A stretch of DNA of 64,000 bases from SR-FBR-E99 sp963732365 (GTDB taxonomy: Bacteria > Bacteroidota > Bacteroidia > Bacteroidales > VadinHA17). The stretch is taken from positions 62,001-126,000 of the forward strand of contig CAVSZC010000005.1 in NCBI GenBank assembly GCA_963732365.1. The letters run 5' to 3'. The translations under genes were made by a program, and so were the position numbers. The notes below the pieces were generated by a model that was given only the letters and a program-made list of their open reading frames with translations, was not told the origin of the DNA and searched no databases. This document shows positions 1 through 8,429 of this stretch, piece by piece. Each line of letters opens with the position of its first letter. Within the stretch, counting starts at the first letter, position 1.

Positions 1-1949
1 GCAATCAATGCCTCAGATGGAGAATATTCTTTAATAATTGATTTGAATTTCTCAATGTATTCATTTGCTTCTTTTGTCTTTTCCTCATATAACGCCAGAA
101 CGGCCTGCCTGAAAGTAATTGAAAGATTATCCTGGTAATATTTCGATGCTTTCCTGTAGAGCTTTTTTTCCTTTCCATACTGTCCGGTCTTATGGTATGC
201 AAATCCAAGCCCAGCAAACAAACTAAATCCCGGATTTTCATCCCATTCTTCATTCAGTTCAAGACCCTGCTCATATTCGGGGATTGCTTTATCATATTGT
301 TCTAAGTTCATGTATTCAGATGCCAAAAGGTAATAGATAACTGCACGGTCACCATGAGACTGCAATTCCTGCCGAAGATATTTTATTGCTTCATGGGGAG
401 TTTCAAACAGGCGGGCATATAACCAGTTTATATTTCCCCTGTATATCATGGGAATGCGGTCCCTTTCATTGTATAACTTGAGGCACAACTCTTTTGCTTC
501 TGTGTAATTCCCCCGGAACATCGTTTGTGCAACAATGTATGCTTTTGCGGAAAAAAAGTTGGAGTCTATTGCCACTGCCTCTTTATAAAGTTTCAAAGCT
601 GTTGTCACATCACCGTTCCCAACAGCCTCATTGCCACTTATGAAAAGTTTGTATGCCTCCGGTGAGTTTGTATTGCCATAGAACTGCTGATCACGCGAAG
701 TCCCTTTTTTTAAAGTCGATATTACAAGAAAGTTCTTAATCCATCTGTTAAGCGTATCAATGTTCGGGAAAACCATTGCCTCGTCAGAGGGATATTCAAT
801 TTCAAAGGATTTCAGGGCTTCTCTTGTTCTTGTATCTATTAATACCGCATTTACACGCATTTTTGGCCCTGCCTGCTTAATACTGCCATAGATAAACAGA
901 TCTGATTCCAGTTTTTTGGAAACCGCCCTTGCAATAAGTGGTGTCATTGAAGCATAATTGGTCAATCCATGGCTCTTAATCAGGGAATTTGTTTGTTCTG
1001 TCTGTCTGACTTTTAGTTCATCAGGGTAGTTTGACAGGTATGTGACCAGCATATCCTGTATCCCGTTCTGCCACACGTCCCAGATCGAATCATTAGTCAT
1101 ATTCTGAAATGGCATCACAGCAATCGAAATCCTTTCACCAGACATCCTCAGCTTTTCCAGCGTATCCTTTTTGAATATTTTCGGATAAGCAAAAACCGAA
1201 GCAAGGATTAATATTGCAACGCCAATTACTGCTGATAACAATTTCCATTTAGGTGGCTTAGTATTTTGCTCTGAATCAATTTTTCTGTCTTCTCTGGTTC
1301 CTTTAAACCTTTCTTTGGGGAGATCCTTTACCTGGATCATATTGGCAGGTTCCGCCTTCATCCCGGCAATGATCTCCTTTACTGCATGAGCAACCTTGAT
1401 TACCTGGATTTTGTATTTGGTGTTGTTGAGATTTTTCTTTTCATCATCATCAGGAGCAAGTGGTTTATCTATTCCTGATTCTTTATAGACAAACTCAACT
1501 CCACGAAGTACTCCTCCCAGAACAGTCTCACATTCCTTTATATCAGCAACATCCAGGTGATGAATCCTCACAGGTAATACCCTGCTCGCCACATTCCCAT
1601 TGGGCAGTTTTACTTTCAATCCGAACTGATCCTTTGAAGCCTGGTCAACAAAGACCTTAAATTCATGCTCCCATGCAAATGATTTTGGATCGCAATAGGT
1701 ACGCGAGATAATTGGAATAAAGATCAGGCATTTCAGCTTCTCTTTCAGGGAGGCATCAACATCATGTGTCTCCAGAAGTCCGTCATGAGGGTTGATATCA
1801 AAATAAACGCTGATTTCTTCCTTGAAGGTGGATTCGAGTTCCCCTTTCAGGTTATTGACAAACTCAGTCACCCAACCATCGTGTTTATTGTCTTTCTGTC
1901 GATAGGAAATGAAGATGTCGTACTGGTAACCTGGGATTATGCTTGCCAT
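1..1949 (-). CDS. TIR-domain / TolB-like / TPR protein, 3' end outside window
   Basis: About 649 codons are visible before the window edge; no stop is reached. The N-terminus (start ATG at 1949) is a TIR domain with DIFISYRQKDNK near residue 10 and an SFAWEHEF segment whose Glu sits where TIR NADases have their catalytic Glu. A membrane segment (about residues 250-270, LLSAVIGVAILILASVFAY) follows, then a TolB/FlgO-like domain beginning ISIAVMPFQNM and TPR-like helices to the edge. Two paralogues lie at 3860-6019 and 26229-28292; their TIR halves are nearly identical, while this C-terminal half is more divergent. Likely a membrane-anchored signalling or defence protein with the TIR domain in the cytoplasm; NADase activity is inferred only from the family. 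Confidence 0.85.
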   Translation of the reverse strand, partial: MASIIPGYQYDIFISYRQKDNKHDGWVTEFVNNLKGELESTFKEEISVYFDINPHDGLLETHDVDASLKEKLKCLIFIPIISRTYCDPKSFAWEHEFKVFVDQASKDQFGLKVKLPNGNVASRVLPVRIHHLDVADIKECETVLGGVLRGVEFVYKESGIDKPLAPDDDEKKNLNNTKYKIQVIKVAHAVKEIIAGMKAEPANMIQVKDLPKERFKGTREDRKIDSEQNTKPPKWKLLSAVIGVAILILASVFAYPKIFKKDTLEKLRMSGERISIAVMPFQNMTNDSIWDVWQNGIQDMLVTYLSNYPDELKVRQTEQTNSLIKSHGLTNYASMTPLIARAVSKKLESDLFIYGSIKQAGPKMRVNAVLIDTRTREALKSFEIEYPSDEAMVFPNIDTLNRWIKNFLVISTLKKGTSRDQQFYGNTNSPEAYKLFISGNEAVGNGDVTTALKLYKEAVAIDSNFFSAKAYIVAQTMFRGNYTEAKELCLKLYNERDRIPMIYRGNINWLYARLFETPHEAIKYLRQELQSHGDRAVIYYLLASEYMNLEQYDKAIPEYEQGLELNEEWDENPGFSLFAGLGFAYHKTGQYGKEKKLYRKASKYYQDNLSITFRQAVLALYEEKTKEANEYIEKFKSIIKEYSPSEALI

Positions 1950-1967
1950 CTTATCCGTTCATTGTGA

Positions 1968-1999
1968 TAAAGTTAAGAAAGACTTAAATGCAAGTCAAA
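1968..1999 (-). promoter_or_regulatory. Bacteroidota-type promoter of the first TIR gene
   Basis: On the minus strand: TTTGACTT (1992-1999), then 20 bp from TTTG to TAACTTTA (1968-1975), close to the consensus TAnnTTTG. The start codon at 1949 lies about 13 nt after the expected transcription start. Confidence 0.6.
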
Positions 2000-2220
2000 T
2001 AAAAGCCAAAGGAGGGAATTAACAAGAACTGTTTACCTGATTATCGTTCCGGGCAATTCTGAGGATCAGGTATGAAAAGTCTGCAATAGCCATACAGGCT
2101 GACCACCTTCGGCTGCCTGTCAAGGAGCGAACGGTGCGCGATGGTGCCAGGTGCTGCGGATACGGGAAGTACCTGTCGGCACTTGACTTCAGTGATGGCA
2201 GGCTGATTATGAAGAGATTT

Positions 2221-2679
2221 TTAATCGAACATTTTGGCGGTAGCATCGTCAGCCCACTTCATAATGGCTCTGCCCTCAGCGGAATCAGGCTTAGCGTCCC
2301 TGTGGATCAGCAGGTAAGATTTGAGAGGCATTCCCCCGGAAGCTACTTCATCCTTTATCTCTTCAAGGATTCTTACTTTCTCACGGTTGCTGTAATCTTC
2401 CCATTCTGAAAAGTTAAGATGTGATCTCCCTTTGTTTATGTGACCTGCAAGAAACCATGAAGAAGGAGCCATCTTTGAATACCATGGGAAATTTACCTGG
2501 TTCGAGTGGCAGTCAAAACATGAATTTCTCAGCTGCTTCAGCACAGACCCTGCCACCAGACTGTCATTCGCAATGCTTCTGTTATCATCCGGCACGTTAA
2601 GGGGAATGCCGGAAGGAATAAACTGCACGGCAATGAAAATCACAATCAGTGTGATAATAATGACTTTTACCGCTTTCAT
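2221..2679 (-). CDS. Heme-binding domain (Haem_bd) protein
   Basis: 152 residues: one N-terminal membrane anchor or uncleaved signal (KVIIITLIVIFIAVQFI), then a single c-type heme motif CFDCH near residue 55, followed by the NFPWYSKMAPSSWFLAGH and HLNFSEW pattern typical of the Haem_bd family (PF14376). Probably a periplasm-facing, membrane-tethered mono-heme protein that binds or transfers electrons. It is the second gene of a pair with 2708-3094, 28 bp apart on the same strand. Confidence 0.8.
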   Translation of the reverse strand: MKAVKVIIITLIVIFIAVQFIPSGIPLNVPDDNRSIANDSLVAGSVLKQLRNSCFDCHSNQVNFPWYSKMAPSSWFLAGHINKGRSHLNFSEWEDYSNREKVRILEEIKDEVASGGMPLKSYLLIHRDAKPDSAEGRAIMKWADDATAKMFD

Positions 2680-2707
2680 ACAGGCAACCGGTAAGGTTAG
2701 TAACTGC

Positions 2708-3094
2708 TTATTTCATCATGTTGTCAGCCCTGGACTCAGCCCACGACTTCAGTATCCTGGTCTCTTCAGGTGACATTTTCATTTCAGGATTCTTCTTTAC
2801 CGCACCTTCGGGAGGCATCTTGTTCTCATTAAGAACCTTGATTATTTCATCAAGGGTGGCTATCTGACTGCTTTTGGGAAGATTGAGCAAACTATCCCAC
2901 AGCAGGGCATCCTTTGCATCCTGCGATTTCCCTTTATCGCTGTGACATCCGTAGCATTTACCGTCGATCACCTTTTTTACCTCGGCAGGATAGGTCGATT
3001 CGCTCTTCTGCATAATCTGGCTTACCGGCAGCGCCGGTTTGAGGAAAAAACCGATAAAAATAACCGGCACAAAAATGGAAAACAGTGTTTTCAT
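2708..3094 (-). CDS. Small c-type cytochrome-like protein
   Basis: 128 residues: N-terminal signal or anchor (residues 1-24), one CYGCH heme motif (47-51) and a KMPPEG segment near residue 92 that could supply the distal Met, followed by a MSPEETRILKSW helix as in Bacteroidota heme-binding proteins. Periplasmic electron carrier or heme sensor. It precedes the Haem_bd gene and probably shares its transcript. Confidence 0.72.
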   Translation of the reverse strand: MKTLFSIFVPVIFIGFFLKPALPVSQIMQKSESTYPAEVKKVIDGKCYGCHSDKGKSQDAKDALLWDSLLNLPKSSQIATLDEIIKVLNENKMPPEGAVKKNPEMKMSPEETRILKSWAESRADNMMK

Positions 3095-3110
3095 ATCAGT
3101 TTAATTTATT

Positions 3111-3142
3111 CAAAGTTAATAAAATATATTCCATGAACCAAT
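3111..3142 (-). promoter_or_regulatory. Promoter of the heme-protein pair
   Basis: Minus strand ATTG (3139-3142), 20 bp, then a perfect TAnnTTTG (TAACTTTG, 3111-3118), 17 nt before the start codon at 3094. The -33 box lacks the ACTT extension seen at the island promoters. Confidence 0.6.
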
Positions 3143-3344
3143 CTCCGGGTTATCCCGGCGGAAGGCTCCCAAATCTGCATGGTTGCGGGGGAAACTGAAG
3201 GAGAAGGTTATAATTTGATCTTCCATCAAGATCTGTCCCTTCCTGGAAGGGTTAAATCCGTGGTGGTTAGGCAAATAATATCATAAAAATCTGACCGGCC
3301 CTAAGTGGTCAAATGTACCGGTTCTTGCACTGCAATCCTGCCGC

Positions 3345-3590
3345 TTACCATTGTTTGCCATGGCATTCAAAACATGATACCCCGGTGGTTCCGCCTTTTA
3401 AATCAGAGCCATGACAACTAACACAATTTACAAGGGGTTGATCAAGTCCGCTCTTATGCATATATCCATCTTTGCTTATCGTATGGTCCGCAGGAGGATT
3501 GTATTTTGAATCATTTGCCTCTTCACAACCAATGATCAAAGCAAGCATAAGTAACATCATTGACACTTTTATGACTGCGTGGAATTTCAT
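3345..3590 (-). CDS. Small lipoprotein with two CxxCH heme motifs
   Basis: 81 residues: an SPII signal with lipobox ending LIIGC (Cys22), then CVSCH and CFECH near residues 57 and 73, the latter four residues from the end. A di-heme or heme/zinc-binding surface lipoprotein is expected; function unknown. It stands alone between the heme pair and the TIR gene at 3860, in the same orientation. The very short spacing between motifs suggests two hemes stacked in a small peptide. Confidence 0.7.
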   Translation of the reverse strand: MKFHAVIKVSMMLLMLALIIGCEEANDSKYNPPADHTISKDGYMHKSGLDQPLVNCVSCHGSDLKGGTTGVSCFECHGKQW

Positions 3591-3699
3591 ATTTTTCTTG
3601 ATTTTAAGTGGAATTTCCTAATGATGGTGTTTTACATTTCTTCAGTTATAACCATATCTTAAGAGATTTATTGTATTGTTTTTCATTGTTGAATCAGTG

Positions 3700-3850
3700 C
3701 GCGAGTCAGAAAGGCAGACCACCCTCAGCCGAGCAGATGCCTTATAGTACAAGTTACCTATTAAAAGTCATTTAAACCAGGATAGAGATGGTCAATTAAA
3801 TTCGGCGTGAAGCGTTCAATTTGATCGGCTGATGCAAATGAGACCAACTA
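3700..3850. repeat. Degenerate repeat shared with 31125-31265
   Basis: The stretch holding AGTCATTTAA and TTCGGCGTGAAG can be lined up by eye with 31125-31265. It begins with a block reading CAGACCACCCTCAGCCG. It links the left end of the window to the accessory island. Confidence 0.45.
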
Positions 3851-3859
3851 TAGTGGGAA

Positions 3860-6019
3860 TTAATCAGGTTTGTGATATTCAGATAATCCCATTTTTATAA
3901 TCAATTCCTGAAATCTTTGCTCTGAACGGAGGTTATCAAAATCAAGGTCATTATTTATTCGGGCAATATTAGGTGGTGGATTCTCAAATGCTTTCTCCAG
4001 ATAATCCAATGCTGTATCTTTTTTACCCAGCATGTTGAATATCCTCGCCAGGGTTAAATATGAGGGTTTTGATTTATTAAGTTCACGTTCGATCAGCCAT
4101 TTCATAAGTCCATTCATTCCTTCTTTTCCGTAAATATCTCTTATGAAATTTGCATTTTCTATGTGCAAAGTGTCAACATACAATGCTTTCTGAAGTGCCT
4201 CAATTGCTTTCAGGTCTTCTTTCTGCCTTACATATATATAAAATTCCCTCCAATATGCTGCTCCATTAGCGTATTCAGGATCAAGTTCCTGTATGGCTAA
4301 ACATTCACCCAGTGATTCTTTGAATTTACCTTCGCTGTAATAATATCCAGAGCTCAAGGCATGTAACACAGGCAGGAATGGATCAATTTCCAGTGCAAGA
4401 TTAATATGGGAACGGGCTTTATCATTTTCACCTAATATATCCAGCAATTCAGAATAATAATGATGAGCCGTTACAAACTTCGGATTCAGGTCCACTGCAA
4501 GCTCTAATTCTTTCCGGGCTTCTTCCCAATTCCATTCCCTATAGTTTAATATAGCTCCAAGCACAGTATGAGCCTCAGCAAGATTTTTGTCTATTTTCAA
4601 TGCCTTTACAGTTAATCCCTTGGATTTGGCTGTACCCTCGTCCCATGGCAGCCAGCCCCAGTATGCCTGAATAAAATAGGCATCTGCAAGACCAGCATAA
4701 GCAAGCGCATAATCTGGATCAGTTGATATTGCCTTTTCAAAATACTCTACACTTCTTACCAGGTCCTCTTTTGTTCGCCTATACCAGAAATAGCGTCCCT
4801 GTAAATACAAATTATAGGCTTCCGTATTGTTAGTGTAATTTTTTCCAATCTGCTCTTTTTCTTCAGAAGTTAATTTCGCTTTCAACTCCATCGCAACATT
4901 TTGAGCTACTTCAGATTGAATTACGAAGATATCAGAGATGTCTTTGTCATATATTTCCGACCATAGATGCATATCAGTTTTTGCATCAATCAGCTGAGTG
5001 GTTATCCGTACATTATTCCCTATTTTTTGAACACTGCCTTCCAGGATCGAAGAAACGCCCAATTCTCTGGCTATCTCTTTTATGGGAAGCTTTGTATTCT
5101 TATATCTCTTTGTTGATGTACTGGATATCACTTTTAAATCACCTACCTTATAAAGGTGATTTAAGATTGCCTCCACGACACCATCACTGAAATATTCTTG
5201 CTCTGGATCATTACTAAGGTTAGTAAAGGGCAATACTGCAACTGATTTTTCAAGTGTTTCAGAAGGCTTAGACAGTTTTGGAAAAATGAACAATCCAACA
5301 ATTATTATTGCCAATAATATTAAAGACCCGGCAATAATTCCTGTTCTCATATTCTTTTGAGAAGCAGGATTAACTGCAAGGTCTAGTTTTGAAGCTTTTT
5401 CTGTGTGCTGACTCTCGTTTTTTAATGCAGTAATGATCTCTTTTATCGCAAGGGCAACCTTATTGATCTGATCCCGATAGTAAGTCTTGTTAAGATTGTC
5501 GTATGGATGATCCTCGTCAGCCTTCAGGGGTCTGTTGACTCCCGTTGTCGTTGAAAACATGAAATCCATTGTCCTCATCTTGCTCCCTGTCACTTCCTCA
5601 AACAATCTCATGTCTGCATCATCCAGATCATGAATACGAACCGGAAGTACCCTGCTCGCAACATTCCCATTGGGAAGCTTGACTTTTAATCCAAATTGAT
5701 CCTTTAAAGCCCGCTCAATAAATGCTTTAAACTCATACACCCATGCAAAGGATTTCGGGTCGCAGTAGGTACGAGATATAATCGGTATGAAAACCAGACA
5801 CTTCAGTTTCTCTTTCAGGGATGCATCCACATCATGTGTCTCAAGAAGTCCATCATGAGGGTTGATGTCAAAATAAACGCTTATCTCTTCCTTGAAGGTG
5901 GATTCGAGTTCAGTCTTCAGAGCTTCAACAAACTCACTCACCCACCTGTCTCCTTTGTTATCCTTCTGGCGGTAGGAGATGAAGATGTCGTAATTATATC
6001 CTTCGATTATGCTTGGCAT
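3860..6019 (-). CDS. TIR / TM / TolB-like / TPR protein
   Basis: 719 residues. TIR domain 1-150 (DIFISYRQKDNK at 11-22, SFAWVYEF at 90-97 with Glu96 at the NADase Glu position), membrane helix about 226-247, a TolB/CadC-associated domain from about 258 (EKSVAVLPFTNLSNDPEQ, then YFSDGVVEAI and LEGSVQKIGNNVRITTQL), then TPR-like repeats to the C-terminus (repeated YAGLADAYF and LDPEYANG patterns). The layout suggests a cytoplasmic TIR effector tethered to the membrane next to a sensing/TPR scaffold. Its TIR half closely matches those at 1-1949 and 26229-28292; its TolB part is closer to 26229-28292. Confidence 0.85.
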   Translation of the reverse strand: MPSIIEGYNYDIFISYRQKDNKGDRWVSEFVEALKTELESTFKEEISVYFDINPHDGLLETHDVDASLKEKLKCLVFIPIISRTYCDPKSFAWVYEFKAFIERALKDQFGLKVKLPNGNVASRVLPVRIHDLDDADMRLFEEVTGSKMRTMDFMFSTTTGVNRPLKADEDHPYDNLNKTYYRDQINKVALAIKEIITALKNESQHTEKASKLDLAVNPASQKNMRTGIIAGSLILLAIIIVGLFIFPKLSKPSETLEKSVAVLPFTNLSNDPEQEYFSDGVVEAILNHLYKVGDLKVISSTSTKRYKNTKLPIKEIARELGVSSILEGSVQKIGNNVRITTQLIDAKTDMHLWSEIYDKDISDIFVIQSEVAQNVAMELKAKLTSEEKEQIGKNYTNNTEAYNLYLQGRYFWYRRTKEDLVRSVEYFEKAISTDPDYALAYAGLADAYFIQAYWGWLPWDEGTAKSKGLTVKALKIDKNLAEAHTVLGAILNYREWNWEEARKELELAVDLNPKFVTAHHYYSELLDILGENDKARSHINLALEIDPFLPVLHALSSGYYYSEGKFKESLGECLAIQELDPEYANGAAYWREFYIYVRQKEDLKAIEALQKALYVDTLHIENANFIRDIYGKEGMNGLMKWLIERELNKSKPSYLTLARIFNMLGKKDTALDYLEKAFENPPPNIARINNDLDFDNLRSEQRFQELIIKMGLSEYHKPD

Positions 6020-6038
6020 ATGAAGTATATTTCATTAT

Positions 6039-6070
6039 GCAAGTTAAACCATGTTTAGACATAAGTCAAT
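6039..6070 (-). promoter_or_regulatory. Promoter of the second TIR gene
   Basis: Minus strand ATTGACTT (6063-6070), 20 bp after ATTG, then TAACTTGC (6039-6046). Same architecture as the promoters of the other two TIR genes. Confidence 0.55.
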
Positions 6071-6232
6071 TTTCTTTCAGTTTGTAAGTGACTGACTTGC
6101 TTCGCTCCCGTTTGACGGACTGGAGTATTTGTAAGCTTACCCGATATTCGGCCAGTTTAAATTAGATGATATCCAAGCCTGTGATGGCGCGGCGATTGAG
6201 CAAAACCTGAAGTAAGCATTTACTAAAATTTA

Positions 6233-6264
6233 ATTGACACGGGTTGAATTATTTCAGAAATTTG
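6233..6264 (+). promoter_or_regulatory. Probable promoter of the small membrane protein gene
   Basis: ATTG (6233-6236), 20 bp, then GAAATTTG (6257-6264), one base from TAnnTTTG at the first position; 32 nt before the start codon at 6297, which has a GGAGG-like stretch just upstream. Confidence 0.45.
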
Positions 6265-6296
6265 ATAGTTCACCAAACTAAATTGGAGGTAAAATT

Positions 6297-6680
6297 ATGA
6301 ATACACTGTTTCTTGTTTATCTGATTGTCGAAGCAATATTTGGAATTGGCTTCCTCTTTGCTCCGGATCTTATGATGGGTCCCTTTGGCGTTACCCTGGA
6401 TGAAATATCAGCAACATTTGCCAGGTTGTTTGGTACGCTGATAATCAGTATCCCTGTTTTGTTGTTTTTCGCTCGCAAATCGGCCAGCACAGAGTTCAGA
6501 AGAGGTGTGGTATACAGTATTTTTACATACTTGCTTTTGAGCACAATTCTACTTCTGATTACTCAATTAAATGGAATGATGAATCCAATGGGGTGGGGCA
6601 TTGTGAGTCTCCATTTTGTATTCATGCTTTGGTTCGGCTATTACCTGATAAATCCTGGAAAGATGGATTCTCCCCGATAA
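6297..6680 (+). CDS. Small four-helix membrane protein
   Basis: 127 residues with about four hydrophobic helices (residues 3-22, 40-60, 70-92, 98-118). No catalytic motif recognised. Similar small integral proteins are common in Bacteroidota and usually unnamed. The start is supported by a purine-rich GGAGG sequence 8-12 nt upstream, unusual in this window. It is transcribed away from the second TIR gene and converges on the ABC-transporter end of the biosynthetic cluster. Confidence 0.65.
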   Translation: MNTLFLVYLIVEAIFGIGFLFAPDLMMGPFGVTLDEISATFARLFGTLIISIPVLLFFARKSASTEFRRGVVYSIFTYLLLSTILLLITQLNGMMNPMGWGIVSLHFVFMLWFGYYLINPGKMDSPR

Positions 6681-6921
6681 AGAACCTGTTGCCGTAAAAT
6701 CTCTCCTTCGCCCGAAATGACCGATCTCTCTGCTGCAATTGCAGCCTCGCTCATTGATGCCGCCATTTTAGTAAGTCTTGCTGATGATTTGCCCATGAAG
6801 GTGTACTGCATTTGCAGGTGATATCTGACAGGCCAAACTGCAGCCAGAACGCCTGACTCTGACACCCCGTTCCAATTCAAATTGAAAAACTCTTTCTTGA
6901 AATACTAAAACATGTATGTCT

Positions 6922-7701
6922 CTAAGCGGTACTTTTTCTTTTCCACACCCGCATCCTTAAACTATATATTAACAGGGCTACAATAAGGAAAATCAATCCA
7001 TAAACAATACTCCCGGAAACTGCACGAGTGATACTATGTTCCGAAAATGCTGAAACCATGCTTACCTGCGATGGGAAAAAAGATGGCAGTGACCTTATAA
7101 AAGCTTTATTCTGAGCGGCACTATAAAAAACCGGATTCTGAAGCCATCCAATATCCATATTTGCCAACAGCACAATAAATAATATTCCTTCCAGTTCCCC
7201 TCTGAAAATTGTGCCGATCAACATACCATAGGATCCATAAACAAATCCAACCAGCAGGAAACCCAGTGTTACTCCGAAAAAATTACCGGGGTTGAAAAAG
7301 AGGTTTATCTCAATAGATATATACACCGCTATGCACAAAATAATTATCATCAACAAAAGGAACTTTGCCATTATTATTTCAGCAGACCTGTATCCGCAAA
7401 TAATCAATCTCTTGTGCTCTGGTGACTGACTTTGAATAAGGTTCAGTGATACAAAGGAAGAAAGCAGGCCAGCTACTGCCAGGGCAATAAAAACAAGGAC
7501 CAGATTACGCTGTGGCACAATCACCAGGGGCTCTGATGAAATACTGACAAGTTTAAACATGACCGGCAAGGTAGTTGTGGTATACTGCATGACTACAAAG
7601 TAAATTGCTGGAATAACCAGGAGCAGTAACAGGATAATCCTATTCCGCAGCAACGATTTTGCTGTGAACAGAACACATTTCAGTATATAGTTTATGCGCA
7701 T
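6922..7701 (-). CDS. ABC-2 type transporter permease
   Basis: 259 residues with about six membrane helices (starting near residues 22, 70, 107, 140, 170 and 225) in the ABC-2 layout. It overlaps the ATPase gene at 7692-8309 by 10 bp, so the two are translated together and form one exporter. It ends the minus-strand biosynthetic cluster, so the likely role is export of, or immunity to, the cluster product. Substrate unknown. Confidence 0.75.
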   Translation of the reverse strand: MRINYILKCVLFTAKSLLRNRIILLLLLVIPAIYFVVMQYTTTTLPVMFKLVSISSEPLVIVPQRNLVLVFIALAVAGLLSSFVSLNLIQSQSPEHKRLIICGYRSAEIIMAKFLLLMIIILCIAVYISIEINLFFNPGNFFGVTLGFLLVGFVYGSYGMLIGTIFRGELEGILFIVLLANMDIGWLQNPVFYSAAQNKAFIRSLPSFFPSQVSMVSAFSEHSITRAVSGSIVYGLIFLIVALLIYSLRMRVWKRKSTA

Positions 7702-8309
7702 ACCAGTTTATAATCCTTTATTACATATAATTCGTCTATCATATCCTGATTGTACATGAAATGAGAAACGATCAGTATACTTTTCCCTTCCTGCTTTCTT
7801 TCCTCCGCATACTTCCAGAAGTTTTTGTATGTGTTCCAGTCAAGTGAAGCATAAGGTTCATCAAGTATCATGAGATCAGGGTTATGCAACAGAGATATAA
7901 CCAGATTTAGTTTTTGTCTGGTCCCACCGCTTAGCAAATTAACCTTCTTATTCCGGTAACCCCAGAAATCAAATTCTTTTAAGAGTTCCTCAAATCGCGT
8001 TCCCTGCCTGTCTTTTTCGTAAACCTTAAATCCATAGGCAGTTCTGAAATACTCCAAATTTTCATTTACAGTTAACCTGGGGAAAAGCAATGGTTCCTGT
8101 GGGCAGAACCCAAAATTTTCACTGATCCTGATGGTACCTTTATCAGGCTTCACCAGACCAATGATAATATTGAGCAGTGTACTCTTACCTACACCATTTT
8201 CTCCTGTGATAGCGATAATAGAGCCACTTTTTACCGTAAAGGAGACATCTTCAAGCAGTTTCACTGAATGAAAAGATTTACTTAAATTATTTACCTCCAG
8301 AAGTATCAT
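7692..8309 (-). CDS. ABC transporter ATP-binding protein
   Basis: 205 residues, a minimal ABC nucleotide-binding domain: Walker A GENGVGKST (36-44), Q-loop CPQ (69-71), signature LSGGTRQ (126-132), Walker B LMILDEP (146-152), H-loop SH (182-183). All catalytic motifs are intact. Partner of the overlapping permease gene downstream. A 120-bp gap separates it from the radical SAM genes upstream, so it may have its own promoter or be the distal part of their transcript. Confidence 0.9.
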   Translation of the reverse strand: MILLEVNNLSKSFHSVKLLEDVSFTVKSGSIIAITGENGVGKSTLLNIIIGLVKPDKGTIRISENFGFCPQEPLLFPRLTVNENLEYFRTAYGFKVYEKDRQGTRFEELLKEFDFWGYRNKKVNLLSGGTRQKLNLVISLLHNPDLMILDEPYASLDWNTYKNFWKYAEERKQEGKSILIVSHFMYNQDMIDELYVIKDYKLVCA

Positions 8310-8429
8310 ATGTAATGTGCCACGCTATGTTGTCATTTCCCCGGGATGCTACTACCGGCATTTATAGCTCCCGATCAAGTGATTTGTAATTATTTTTTCA
8401 CATTTATTCAAAGCAACCTCCTTCTGACT

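Noticed and set aside
2019..2409. Open frames on both strands between the first TIR gene and the Haem_bd gene
   Set aside because: They overlap each other and repeat-like sequence or the Haem_bd gene, with no recognisable domain.
6641..6880. A 79-codon minus-strand frame between the small membrane protein and the permease
   Set aside because: It overlaps the end of the plus-strand gene and matches nothing I recognise; no start signal. It could be a gene remnant, but this cannot be supported.
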